A DNA stretch of 64,000 nucleotides from Portulaca oleracea (GCA_029582165.1 CM055874.1:31688383-31752382), one strand, 5' to 3'; shown: positions 35,666 through 47,215, counted from the stretch's first letter. Notes: a model not told the origin generated them from the letters alone. Numbers and translations: made by a program.

Positions 35666-36183
35666 GGTTTTTGGACGTTAATATACTATACTTTGGGGTG
35701 TTGGAAAATAATTCACTGAACCTTTTTCTTGGACAATAATATACTGTACTTTGGGGGTGTTCGACAATAACGCATCTGAAAAGATTCCAACGATGGCTAA
35801 CTCGACGGCGGTTTTACGTGGTGGATTGAGGAGAAAAAAATTAAAATATGTACTAAATTAATGTCGTATAAGCAAAGGTCAAATAAGTAAAGATGAATTA
35901 TATTTTTTCGCAAACAAAAAACACCCTTTACGTTAGCGAAAATGTGGAGTAATGAGGTGTTATTTGAAAAAAAATAATTAAATTTCATTTGCACTTACTG
36001 ACAATGCCTGATATGGCATTATTAATTTAGTAAAGATTTTAATTTTTCTGTCACCACCAGAATCGTTTCAGGTGCATTATTGTCCAATACCCCCAAAGTA
36101 TAGTATAGTTATTGTCGAAGAAAAAAGTTCAGTGTATTATTGTCCAACACCCCCCAAGTACATTGTATTAGTGTCTAATAACC
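35666..36183. mobile_element. Mutator-type MITE J with long terminal inverted repeats
   Basis: 518 bp. The ends are inverted repeats of about 120 bp; the left starts GGTTTTTGGACGTTAATA and the right is the complement of GGTTATTAGACACTAATA. Both contain ACTTTGGGGGTGTT and GGACAATAATA words. Flanking 9-mers TTTTAAAAG (35657-35665) and TATTAAAAA (36184-36192) agree at 7 of 9 positions. Long TIRs with a 9-bp duplication point to a MULE-derived MITE. No coding sequence. Confidence 0.75.
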
Positions 36184-36673
36184 TATTAAAAAAAGAAAAC
36201 ACAAAAGAAAAGGTTGCGACTAATTCTGGAATACTGTCTAGGCTGGTTGGCTTGAGGCTTATACATCAGGAAGTGCACTTGAACAGCAGGCTAGGATCAG
36301 GGCCCTTGACTTTATGTCCGGTAGCTCAGGTCATTTAGCTTGGGTAGAAAACCTTAGTTTTCTATCTTGGGAAGCGAGCCTGGGCAACTTTACATGATTG
36401 ATATCCTTTTCTTTCAAGTTTTGTTTATCAATTTTTGCTAATTTTCAAATTCAATGAAGTTCGTTTTAAGATTCTAAAATAATTAAATGAACTCATGGGC
36501 TAAGGTTGCCTCATCCATGGCTATCCTTAAATTCTTGCATCAGACTTGTATTTAAATTCTCGGGCTCTTCACCTTATTTATTATTTAGCACTGATCTTAA
36601 GGTGATCCATATTGTTCTGGCTACTTCAGTTTCTTTTTGCGTAAGAAACAAGGGTCACGATCGTGAAAACCTA
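36184..36673. other. No feature recognised
   Basis: About 0.5 kb between MITE J and the 5' LTR of gypsy H. No ORF or repeat identified. Confidence 0.6.
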
Positions 36674-37169
36674 TGTCATGCCCTTGATATGTGTTAATCC
36701 AAGTGAAAATTCAAGGGCTATCCCCCTCTCTATATAGTTGTTTCTTGTTATTTTGCCAGGTAACTTATGTTGATGAACAATGATGAATAAAATCAATGGG
36801 TATTGAAAACCCTTCCTCAAAATCTTTGATCTTGCTTTATCAATGGTAGATGATGGTGGTGTTGGAGTAGTTTGTTAAAGGACTGATTGGTGTCTTCTTT
36901 AGATCGACTTTGGTGGGATTTCTTGGCTATTTAAGAGTAGTTGCTAGTGGAAGCCTAGATCACTTTGGTGAACACCCTTTATGAGTGATCATATGTTTAT
37001 GCTATTTTGTTGATTGTTGTGTAGTTTAGCTCTTAAACACCAAACATCCTTAAACATTGTGATGTGTTTGATGAGTTTTATGGCTAGGTATTTGTACACC
37101 CTGGGTTGTTAAATGATCCTAAGCCTTAATCCACCATTGTAGTCACCTCCCTTAGGTCCACACGGTGCA
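36674..37169 (+). repeat. 5' LTR of gypsy H
   Basis: Matches 42955-43485 with many differences, so the element is old. TATA-like TATATAG lies near 36731. Confidence 0.88.
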
Positions 37170-37171
37170 TT

Positions 37172-37183
37172 TGGTATCATAGC
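37172..37183 (+). other. Primer-binding site of gypsy H
   Basis: TGGTATCATAGC, two bases after the LTR. It resembles the initiator-Met type TGGTATCAGAGC with one change. Confidence 0.8.
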
Positions 37184-37489
37184 TTAGGCATGGAACTCAT
37201 TATTGATTGGGATTTTTTCAGTTTTTGTTGTTTGGTGTTTTGAGTTGTTGTTCTTGATAAATGTTGTTGCAAAATTGATCTTAATGGATGAACTTGGTAC
37301 CTTGATGAGTTAGGAGAAAGGAAATATAATTTTTATCTCTTTGGTCCAAGTATTTGTTGAGTTTTGGATTGATTATCTTAAGGTGAGCACTAAAATTTTG
37401 CCTAGAAATTTATTTGTTGATTTGGGTTTTCATCATTTTTGCATGTTTTTGGTTAAGAGTTTATATGATTTTGGTGCTTACGTGATCTC

Positions 37490-38680
37490 AATACATGCCT
37501 TGATATTGATTGGGAGTACTGTTCGGTTTGCAGTAATTTGGGTTTTGAGAGTAAGGTTTTCGAATCCACAGGGATGGTGTATCAAGTTTTTAGGGAATTG
37601 GTTTGGTAAGGTTTCAATTGCGAAAAGCAGTAAATAATAATTAAACTAAACTAAATAGAAATGAAAGTGATAACTAAATTAATTAAACTAAACTAATTAT
37701 GAATTGGAAATAATAAAAACTAAAGAAAATATGAATTGGGAAACAAAACTTAACCTAAAGGAACAAGAACTAGAAACTAAACAAGAAAGCGAATGCATAT
37801 TCAAGAAAGTAATCAATAACTATAAAAAGAGAAACTAAATCAATTACTGAAATTAAGACTGAAAACATTAACCTGGAAGTTTTATCTTTACTCTGATCTT
37901 GAATCTTGAATCTCTAAATCACAAATCGTTTTCCCGAACAAACAAGAAAGGTGTGATTTGGATTACTAAGACTGCTCGAATCCTCACCTGGAGGGAGAAT
38001 TCGAGAAACCTTAATCCTCTTCACCAAAAATTGGATTTTTAGTGGAACTAATACTAACGAAATTTAAATAGCGAGACAATGAATAAAAGTGAGAAGGAAA
38101 CGAGAATGGAAAAACTTGAATCGAATTGAAACTTAGAAGAGTAAATTACAATCGAGGAATTGAGAGAAAAACTAAAGAAAGCTTAAAACTAAAACTAATC
38201 TAAAACTAATAACTAAAACTAATCTAAAAGTTAAAACTAAAAACTAACTCCTAACTAAAAACTAATTCCTTTTCTAAGTCTAATGAATAATGTATATATA
38301 GAAAAGTTTAGGAAGAGAAAAAAAAAAACAAATCTCTCCAAAACCCTAACGGCCGCCGCGAAAAAAATAAGAAAAAACCAGCCAACACGGTCCGTGTTGG
38401 CCTACCACGATCCTTTGGTGGCTGCCACGGGCTGCCCGTGGTGTGCGTTGTTTGCTCCATTTTCGTTCTTTAAACTCCAACTAGCCAACACGATCCTTGT
38501 TAGGCTGACACGGTCCGTGTTGGACCTGTTTTTGTTGCAGACGTTGGATTTTTCAGCACTTTTGATTCCCTTTTTCGCTTTCCTTGATTTATCCTACAAA
38601 ACACAAAATCATCATAACTTATTCATAAATAGGGGATTAAAACAAGCAAAAACCCTTTATTAACGGTATCAATTCGGCTC
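37490..38680. other. Unclassified segment in the leader of gypsy H
   Basis: About 1.2 kb with no coding domain. It contains AACTAAA-rich sequence (37630-38280) and a cluster of palindromic words CCAACACGGTCCGTGTTGG and GCCACGGGCTGCCCGTGG (38385-38525). The same kind of word recurs at 39165-39185 in a second segment inside gag, so both may come from one unrecognised element. No clear target duplication. Confidence 0.4.
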
Positions 38681-39164
38681 GAAATGAGACTGAACAAGTA
38701 CCTTATTGTGTATAGCATTGATTGGAGTTGTTTTGGGATTGATCAAAATCTATGCATTCTCATTGCCAATAACACCCCATCTTCCTCTACAAAAATTAGC
38801 TTTTCAAAACTCCACAACATTTCTAGCTACAAAGAACCCAAACCTCATCCGAACATATTTACCTATCTCGAAATTCTTGTTAACTCAACAAAATGACTTC
38901 ACCATCTAGCCAAATAGGCAATCAAGAAACCCCTCTCTATCCTACTCCCCAATCCCAACCAAACCTCAAGTGAACTTGCAACATATTGTTGATAGGCAAG
39001 AGGATATTCAACACTAATTGGGTGATCTTATTGGAGTTATTGGTGGCCTTCACCTCCAAATTCCAAGAAGAGAAGCTGAAGTTCCCCAAATGCCTCTTGA
39101 GGCCGAAGGTGGCCCTCCACCTCAAGGTCCTCAAGGACGTGAAGACTTTGCCACGGTCTGTGTT

Positions 39165-39452
39165 GACCTGGAATCACCCGTGTTGGTTCTGCCGGTATCC
39201 AATGAGTTCTTGGGCTTGAGCTTGGGCCTTGGGGTGGATTTATTCTTCAATTGTGATCCTCTTGGACTCCATACACTTGAGTTTAAGCTTGATTTCTTCA
39301 CTTTAACACCAATTTCCTACAAAATTATACCAAACTCCAACCAAGCATAAAATAGAGAACTCGAGTATAAAAATAATACATTCATATCAATAATCACTCA
39401 AATTAACTCTAAATTACCCAAGATCACATATATATAAAATACACTTATCAGT
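39165..39452. other. Foreign segment inside gypsy H gag
   Basis: Separates two gag pieces. It starts with ACGGTCTGTGTTGACC-type words and ends ACACTTATCA. It is similar in style to 37490-38680. Class unknown. Confidence 0.4.
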
Positions 39453-39838
39453 GGTCCTCCCCCTACGGGTCATCAAATTCATGAAGATGTTGCTATTAAT
39501 GGTAGTTCGAGTGATGATTCGGGTTATGCGTCTAATGTTGGAGCTCCTCGGCATGGAAGACCCCAAGATGACTTGCATAACCTTAGAGTTGAGCCTCCTA
39601 AGGAAGTTTGAAGCCTGATGATTATTTTGAATGGGTGCAAGCTATGGAGTGCGTTTTCGAGATCAAGGAATATAGTGAGGCTAAGCAATTGAAGATTGCT
39701 TCCTTGTATCTTTCCAAATATGCTTCCTTGTGGTATGAGAATCTCAAGAAGTAACGAGCACGAGAAGGCAAGTCAAGACGTTGGACTTTGGAGAAGCTCA
39801 AGAAATGTATGGAGAGGAGATTTGTTTCATCTAACTAC

Positions 39839-41747
39839 TGTAGAAACCAGGATTTGTAGTCTAGTTTAGTGTATATGTTTTGTATTATTTTATTATTTTA
39901 TTTTTTAAATTAGGAATATGAAAAATAAAGGGAACCTGAAAATCTTAGCCGTGCATGCATATTACATGAATGAGCTTACATAAGAGATAGCCAAAAATTA
40001 GCAAGCAAGCTACATGTGAGCTTTTACGTGGAGACCTTAGCCATGCATGCAAAGTACATGCAAAAGTTTATGTAAAATGGTAAGAACCTAATGCATGCAA
40101 ATTACTTGCAAAAGTGTACGTAAGATGGCAGAAAACCCCATGCATGCACCTGATAGCCTCTTGGCCATCATCAAAGTTACAAATTCGAATCTTGCTGCCA
40201 ACCCTACCATCCACCACCGGCCAAAATTATGAAGAAATTCTTCATGCATCTACGGTGTTCGTGCGATCATTAATGCAGTTAACCCAGTCAAGCCGCAAAC
40301 TCAACGCCGATCAAGCACCGCCTAGATCAGTCAACGTAACACATATTAATGGCTAAGCGGTCATCCAACTATCTATAGTCACCTACTCATCCAGCTCACC
40401 GTCCATCAAAAACCATGTGTTGCATTGGTGGTCGCGTCGATCATCCTTGACGTTAATGACTCCTATGTTAACATTGCTGCTCAATCTAGCTAAGTGTATA
40501 ATATTCCCCCCTAATCCGAATAGTTTGACCTTATTGCCTTTAAATACTCCTCTCCTCTTGGAACAAAGGGAGAGGACACAACCAATACACATCCTTCCTC
40601 CTCTCTTACTCTTCCCCACCTTCTATAATCATCCATCTAAAGTCTTCCCTAAACCACTCTTCTTAAACCTACCCTATCCTAACCTATTTCATCCTTCAAC
40701 TCATCCAAATCCATAAAAACAAGATCATCATCTTCTTTAATCATCTCCTTAAAAACCAAAGACCACTTCTAATCTCTCTAAAATTTTTCTCCTAAAACAT
40801 AATCATTATCTCCCTATCCTAGTCCCTGTTTATCCCTCCATTCACCCAAATACGCAAAACACAAAAACACCAGAAACTGTATCAAAAACCATCCCAAAAC
40901 CACGAAAAGCCATTCTTATTACTTGAAGAACGAAAGCAAAGTTATCCAAGACTAGGGAAGGTTCTCGACCACCTTTTATCCAAGTATAATCTCATTATTC
41001 ATTCTTGTAAATCATGTAAGCACTCTTTGTTTTGCAATGTCATAACATGTTTATGTGTTATTCTTTTATTTCAAATGCATGTTGAGTGATTATAAGATGT
41101 GATACTTTACTTTATTTCCCTTCTAAACTTTATAAAAGCACATTTAAAACTTTTAGTAGAGTCTTTCCTAAGTGAGAGGCGGACTCAAAGGTCTTCACCT
41201 TTTGAGTCTGTAACCTTACCCCCGAACTCAGTAATTTGGTTGGTAGGCGGAGTCTTTTCTTTGCGTTTTCTCGGCTTTTCCTTTTGAAAAATTGGGTTGC
41301 GACTCTTTCAAAAATACATTATTCTTATTTTCTAGACTATGTTTTCAAAATCTTAAAACTCATTTTGTGTGAGTTATGGTCTTACAATAGGTTTAATGCA
41401 ACTTTTGGAAGGTAATGTATGTTTTTAAATTCTTGAAATTACTTAAATTGCTTTTTCCAAGCCCTCGCATTTTGAAAATGGGATAATCAAATTTAACGTT
41501 GAAAGAGCAAGTGGTAGCTTTCTCTTTGAGTTTGGTTTAAATATTTTTAAAGTGTCCATGGTAAAGGAAAGGTGATTTCACAATTAAACTATTCATAAAT
41601 TGTGTAAAACCATTCCTAAAGGTCTTTTATAGAAAACACCAGCAGAGTCCCAAATATTATTCCAACAAGTGGTGGAACAGTCGCAGCTCGTTTTGCTAGG
41701 GGGAAGCCCCAGGGGGGTCGGAGACCAGTACCCCGAGGACGTCCACA
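39839..41747 (+). mobile_element. Solo LTR G, Tat-like family, nested in gypsy H gag
   Basis: 1909 bp, TGTAGAAACC...GTCCACA, with a perfect 5-bp duplication ACTAC (39834-39838, 41748-41752). Removing it restores the gag reading SSNYKQELF. It has a TTTAAATA box near 40540. It shares with the LTRs of E the core around TAGAGTCT, GGCGGACTC, TAACCTTACCCCCGAA and GGAGTCTTTTCTT (41155-41265). No PBS, PPT or second LTR. Confidence 0.9.
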
Positions 41748-41935
41748 ACTACAAGCAAGAACTCTTCAACAAACTTTTATCTCTCAAGTAGGATACATAA
41801 ATGCAGGCAAATACATTTGTGAACTTGAACAATTATTGATGAGGTGTGATTCCCAAGAGTCATGAGAGCAAATCTTGGTGAGGTTTCTTAATGACCTTGA
41901 TTACAAGACCGCTTCCAAAGTTGGCAACTCTTGTT

Positions 41936-42037
41936 GAAGAAGAAGAAGAAGAAGAAGAAGAAGAAGAAGAAGAAGAAGAAGAAGAAGAAGAAGAAGAAGA
42001 AGAAGAAGAAGAAGAAGAAGAAGAAGAAGAAGAAGAA
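41936..42037 (+). repeat. (GAA)34 microsatellite
   Basis: 34 uninterrupted GAA triplets inside the gag remnant of gypsy H. As a pure purine strand it can form triplex DNA. Expansion probably began in a Glu/Lys-rich gag codon run. Confidence 0.97.
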
Positions 42038-42954
42038 GGGTATTTCCAAACCCTTTGTGAAGACTGATGGCATATCCAAGGGTAAGATCCTTATCCTATG
42101 GATTCTCAGCCTCCTAAAAGACCCAAACTCACCATTGAGGATCATTCCACTCCCAAGGATCCCCCGAAAAGGTTAAAGTGAAAGAAATGCTTCAGGTATA
42201 ATGACTTTAGTCACTACCAAGCCGATTGTCCTACCAATAGGGTCATGACCCTTCAGGGGATTGTGGAGATGGAAGAAGTGTTCGAGATGAGATCAAAGAG
42301 CAAGAAGAGGAGTTGGCTAATTAGGATAAATGTGAAGAAACCATTGTGATTCATGTTGATGATGAAGAGTTGCTCGTCTTGAGGAGGTTACTACACTCAT
42401 GTGAAGCTTCTCTTGACATCGATCAAATGGAGATGTTTTTGTATTCTCAATTCACTATTGATGGTAAAGTTGGAGATCTCATCATCGACGGTGGAAGTTG
42501 CACCAATGTCGGCTCATCCTATATGGTGGAGAAGCTCAATCTTCTAACTAGTCCATACCCTCGACTATACTCTCTCGGGTGGATTGGTGATCCTGATGGC
42601 ATTTAAGGTAACCAAGCAAACCCTTGTCTCATTGCCCATTGTTTCTAAGTATAATAACACCATACTTTGTGATGTTGTGCCTATGACTGTTTCTCAAGTA
42701 CTTTTGGGGAGACTATGGTAATTTTATAGGCGTGTTATCCACAATGGTCTCCAAAATACCTACCCCTTCCATCATGACCAAAAGAAGACTACCTTATATC
42801 CCTAAGTACCCCACCAAATGTCTAAGTCAAACCTGGGGTGGGTAGTGAGAAAAGGAACCTCTTAATGAGCGAAACACAAGAAGATAGTGCTCTTGGTGAG
42901 GACAAGCAACCCACGGCTTTACCCTTTCAGAGTAGCAAGCTATGTCACACCCTA

Positions 42955-43485
42955 TGTCACACCCGTGACCTATGTTAATCTTGGTTAAAAATCAAGGCCT
43001 ATCTCCATCCCTATATATAGTTATCACTTGTCATTTTGCATAGTAGCTTACGTTGATGAACAATGATGAATGAAAATCAATGATTATTTGAAAACCCTTC
43101 CTCAAAATCTTCGATCTTGGTTTATCCATGGTAGACGGTGGGGCTACTAGAGTAATTAATCTCTTTAAAGGTTGATTAGTGTCTTCTTTAGATCAATTTT
43201 GGTGAGATTTCTTGGCCATTCAAGGGTAGTTGCGGATGCTTTCCTTTATGCAACATCTTTTGGGAAGCCTGGAACACTTTGTGAGCACTTTTTGTAAGTG
43301 ATCATATATTTATGCTATTTAATTTTTTTATTGTTATGTAGTTTACCTATTAAACACCAAAAATCTCTAAATAATGTGATAAGTTCGATGAGTTCTATGG
43401 TCACGTATTTATACACCCTAGGTTGTTAAATGATCATAGCCCTAAATCCACCATTGTTATTGCCTCCCTTATGCCGACATGGTGC
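42955..43485 (+). repeat. 3' LTR of gypsy H
   Basis: 531 bp. It is preceded by a duplicate of its own first bases (TATGTCACACCC at 42941 and 42953). TATATATAG lies near 43012. Confidence 0.88.
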
Positions 43486-43571
43486 ATAAGGAGTTGTTCT
43501 GGTGCTGAGAACAACTAACATCACTATCTGTATTCCTGATTTTGAGTTGCTGGTTTGACATTGAATGTAAC

Positions 43572-44055
43572 TAGACCTGCCAATTCGGTCGGGTGGGCGC
43601 GGGTTTCGGGTCGGTTGTATATCTGGTTCGGGTAAATACGGGTCATGTGTATTTCGGTTTTGGGTCAACCCAATGGGTTATGATTGCGACATTTTCCCTT
43701 TTTTTTAAAATAATGGTTTCTAAATACTACTTTTTATACAATATATATAATAAAATATGATTATTTTCTAATAATGATAGATTATTGTAACTGTTTTAAC
43801 TTAAATTAGAGAAATAACAAATAAATAAGTTGCGCTTATAGTCTAATAGTTAAAAACTCCAATGAAAAGTCACAAAATTTAGTAAAGTTGAACTTAAAAA
43901 GTTATTTTTTCGGGTCAAACGGGCGAGTTGGGTTTGACCCGCTAATTTTCGGGTTCAGTGTATTCGGATTTAGTTGAAAAAATCGTGTTCAAAACCCAGA
44001 AAATTCGGGCGGGTTTGGGTCGGATTATCGGGTCGGTCAGAAATTGGCAGGTCTA
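43572..44055. mobile_element. hAT-type MITE K
   Basis: 484 bp with perfect 14-bp terminal inverted repeats TAGACCTGCCAATT and a perfect 8-bp target duplication AATGTAAC (43564-43571, 44056-44063). An 8-bp duplication is the mark of hAT elements. Both subterminal parts are rich in CGGGT/ACCCG words on opposite strands, and the middle is AT-rich. No coding sequence. Confidence 0.95.
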
Positions 44056-44063
44056 AATGTAAC

Positions 44064-45030
44064 TACTCTATAGGAATATTTCCTTGACAAATACTCTCTA
44101 AGAGCAATCATTGATGCAAGTAGTGCTAGTTCCCCATTCATCCACTTGTAGATGTTAGTTATTATTAGCACCTTCATAAACTCAACTTGAGAGGTTAGTT
44201 CAATATTTTTCTCCATGTTACTTAGTAGTCATCCCTAAGGAGCCACACTCTTCTTGATGTTCTATTGCGCCAATTCATATGAGGGAATTCTCAGAATTTT
44301 TGTCCAAGCTCTTCTAACTTTACTTGTATCACAATTTTTCCACCTTTTAATAATCATGTATAGTTCTTGTAAATCGTCCGGGTTTTGTAATTGTTGCTGG
44401 TAGATGGGAAGGTTGCAATCTACTTGTAACACATAGTATTATACCTTATATATATGCCCCTATTTCTGGTGATCTCCTCAACTACTTATGTTATACTTTT
44501 GGTCTATTACTGATGCACACCAAATGCGTCTCCAATTAACCAACAAACTCATCATTTGTCTCCTATTGGAGTTACCATCTATTGTTGTCCTCCATCTACA
44601 TGCACTTGGTTCCTGCCTTCAAGCAATTTCCTTACCCAAAACTGTCTAGCTTTCTTCCTCTTGTTCTCCTAACTTCTAGCCTTGTTGGCCATCACCTTGC
44701 TTTTTCGGACGGTTCTTTAGTTCATTCCTTATATGCTTCTTGTCGTATCTTCTTCCTTCTAGAAGGTTACAAATATATATAAATCCAATGCTCTTCTCCT
44801 CTGTGTAATATGAGAGTCTTTTTTCTTGTCAAATTTGATGAATTTACCTCCATATCATGTTTGACTATGTTTTTGTGAAGATATCTATAAAGACAGATAA
44901 ACTTTTTTTTAATCGAAAATGTAGTGAGACCTTGTTACTTGAAATATTAAGGAAATTTTGAAAATAATAAACACAAAGGATTCAACTGTTATGGAATAAT
45001 TGAGTGAATGTCCATACTCTTACTTTTCTT
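44064..45030. other. No gene recognised
   Basis: About 1 kb of AT-rich sequence with no plausible ORF, intron structure or repeat that I can assign. Confidence 0.6.
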
Positions 45031-45095
45031 AGTAATAAAGTTTTCTTAGTGATGAAGTATTCTTAGTGATGAAGTATTCTTAGTGATAAAGAATC
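45031..45095. repeat. Short tandem repeat, 19-bp unit
   Basis: Unit like TTCTTAGTGATGAAGTA, four degenerate copies, just left of the palindrome array. Confidence 0.8.
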
Positions 45096-45149
45096 CTTGT
45101 ATTATAAATACTTCCTCGATGACAATGAAATATTCATTTAACCTTATCA

Positions 45150-45576
45150 GTGAACTGGAAGTTCACCGGAACGGTAAGAATTTTACCTTATTTCATTAAG
45201 TGAACTCGAAGTTCACTCGTATGTCGAAAGTTTTATCTTATGAGTGAATCATAAGTTCGCTCTAATATTGATAATGTTATTTAATTTTATCAGTTAACGA
45301 GAAGTTCTATCCAATAATAAGAATTTTATCTTATTTTCATTAGTGAACCTGAAGTTCACTCTAATGTTAAGAATTTTATCTAGTTTTATTAGTGACCAGA
45401 AGTTCACTCTGTTATTGAAAAAAAAAGGGATTACTTATCTCATTGGTGAACCAAAAGTTTATCCTACCACTAATATTGAATTTTATTTCCGTTGATTACA
45501 CCTATTAGTAGTGAACCAGAAGTTCACTCCAATCATTGAAGCTCTATATAATCTCGTTAGTGAACCAAAAGTTCGC
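45150..45576. repeat. Array of nine GTGAAC-N5-GTTCAC palindromes
   Basis: Units start at 45150, 45200, 45244, 45293, 45343, 45392, 45446, 45511 and 45560, mostly 44-54 bp apart. Each has a 17-bp core such as GTGAACCAGAAGTTCAC; the AT-rich spacers often read AAGAATTTTATCTTA. The palindrome is better kept than the spacers. It ends 40 bp before element E. Confidence 0.9.
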
Positions 45577-45615
45577 TTTCCTGCCAATTAGAGTATAGAG
45601 TTGTTTGATGACAGT

Positions 45616-47193
45616 TGTAGACACCGGAATATGTACCGATATAATCCCGACTCAACAAAATATGCAAGTCAGACGGGCCAAGTAATAAACGGGTCATTGG
45701 GCTCAAAAGAGCAATAAGCCAAGCCCAAAGGAAATAAGCAGGCCACATTTATTTGTTAAAACCCCAGTGGGTTTTAACTTTTAGAGCACAAGCCTATGCA
45801 GAAACAGACCCAGTAACGCGCCTTGGCCCAGAAATTCTCAAAACCCGCCTAGGTTTTGAGCGGAGTAGCAGGCGACGTCGTTTCGAGCCACGTCATCAAT
45901 CCGTGCGCTGATAATTCATATAACCCACCTATGTTTTAAGCATTATGGCGCCAAAATCTGCATGCATGCATGATCCCTTGATTTTTGCCCACGTGATTGA
46001 CTTTTCCCCTTGACCACCCAAAACCCGCCTAGGTTTTGGTCTTCAATGGCTTGATTTGTGGGGTATGCTCCCCACAGATTCCTTCCAAAACTCTTCACCC
46101 TTCACCTATAAATACCCCCTCCATTCCACCTTCATTTCATCAACAACTACCATCTAATATACTTACTCTCCTCCCATTTCATCAACAATTCCCATCAACA
46201 ACTCTCACAAAAATCACCATCATTATACTCACATTCTATTACTCTCATTTCCATCATATTATACCTCCATTTTCTCAAAATCTTATCATCCACATCCACC
46301 TCTAATCCTCTCATAATCACATTCATCACCTCCATACAACCATCCATATACTACTCTTTTCAAGCCATTCATATCATCTCATCCGGGTTTCAAGTCAAGG
46401 GCAACTAAAAGGGGATTAAAGTCATCGCATCCGTCACCTTAAGCAAGGTTCGATTTCTTTGGTTCATTTTATTATTATTATTATTCATGTAATTCCTTCT
46501 TTAATTCCCTTACTTGTACACATTTTGTAAAATGAAAATCGCATTGTTTTTATATTGCATGATTCGAATAATAATTCCGTGAAATTAATCAAACTTCTCC
46601 TCGCTCTCTTTCTTTTCAATGTTGATTTTAGTAGAGTTTGTTTTATAACAGGCGGATTCGAGAGTTCTTATAACTCTCGAATTCGTAACCTTACCCCCGA
46701 ATCTAGAAATCGAGTTCATAGACCGGAGTCTTTTCTTATTTTATGGTTTGTCGATTTCCTTAAATCGGCTGGCGGCTCTTTTACATTTTATAAATCGGTT
46801 TAACTATTTAAAATATTCGTTTATGCATGAAATAATTTAAGTAAATAATTTAATTCATTTCCCCTCACTAATCTAAGATTGGACCCGAGGAAAATAGACC
46901 AGAAATTAATAAAACCTAGGCGGGTTTTAGCATTTTCTGGTGGCCCGTCTGCTCCTCTTTGGGCTTGAATTTAGTGATTGGGCCGGAATTAAATTATTGT
47001 TAAATTATTTTGTGTAAATTACGGATAATTTAAATAATAAAAACGGGTTTGTAAATAAATAAAGTTTCATCACCCCGAAAATGAATTTCAAAAATAAAAA
47101 ATATCCTTATTTAAGGATTAAGAAACCTTAGTCGGCTTCCGATCGTTTAAATAGCGCATCGCGGAAAAGGGTCACCTTTTTCCGAATCCTACA
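45616..47193 (+). repeat. 5' LTR of element E
   Basis: Has a clear TATA box CTATAAATA at 46106-46114. AAAACCCGCCTAGGTTTT words recur near 45840, 45925 and 46020, and in inverted form near 46911. Relative to the 3' LTR it lacks about 79 bp lying between two AAAACCTAGGCG repeats. Confidence 0.93.
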
Positions 47194-47215
47194 GATTGGC
47201 AACTCCATTGGGGAC
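47194..47215 (+). other. Probable primer-binding site of element E
   Basis: Sequence next to the 5' LTR reads TTGGCAACTCCATTGGGG. The tRNA it would pair with is not established here; the word is what I associate with Tat/Ogre-type elements. Confidence 0.55.

Larger units (their letters stand above)
38893..42930 (+). pseudogene. Gypsy H gag and protease, in pieces
   Basis: Gag starts at ATG 38893 (MTSPSSQIGNQETPLYP) and reaches EDFA at about 39164. After a foreign segment it resumes (PPPTGHQIHEDVA, 39450 on) with PDDYFEWVQAMECVFEIKEY and SLWYENLKK, up to the TSD of solo LTR G. It continues after it with KQELFNKLLSL and FEQLLMRC-like sequence, then the (GAA)34 tract. The CCHC knuckle near 42190 reads CFRYNDFSHYQADC, with Tyr for the second Cys. 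The protease has GKVGDLIIDGGSCTNV (42453-42510, active site DGGS). A segment similar to remnant I ends it. Several stops (TGA, TAA, TAG) and frameshifts break it. Confidence 0.85.
36674..43485 (+). mobile_element. Gypsy-type retrotransposon H (gag-protease), interrupted
   Basis: LTRs 36674-37169 (496 bp) and 42955-43485 (531 bp) both start TGTCA and end GGTGCA. A PBS TGGTATCATAGC (37172-37183) follows the 5' LTR. The interior has a long leader, gag and protease on + and no RT, RNase H or integrase. It is interrupted by solo LTR G and by two segments of unknown class (37490-38680, 39165-39452). I see no matching target duplication (ACCTA against TAAGG). Confidence 0.85.

Noticed and set aside
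38283..38663. 126-codon frame in the segment left of gypsy H gag
   Set aside because: Covers palindromic ACACGGTCCGTGT words and low-complexity sequence; no domain or conserved start.
41888..42176. Poly-Lys and poly-Phe open frames on opposite strands
   Set aside because: Artefact of the (GAA)34 tract.
36674..43485. Perfect target duplication for gypsy H
   Set aside because: The 5-mers next to the LTR ends (ACCTA and TAAGG) do not match, so I do not claim one; recombination or mis-set ends are possible.
43572..44055. CGGGT/ACCCG runs suggestive of telomere-like repeats
   Set aside because: Irregular words inside a hAT MITE with perfect TIRs and target duplication; not tandem telomere repeats.
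45150..45576. Palindromes resembling steroid-receptor response elements
   Set aside because: Plants lack these nuclear receptors; the resemblance of GTGAAC-N5-GTTCAC to such sites is only formal, although the array itself is real.
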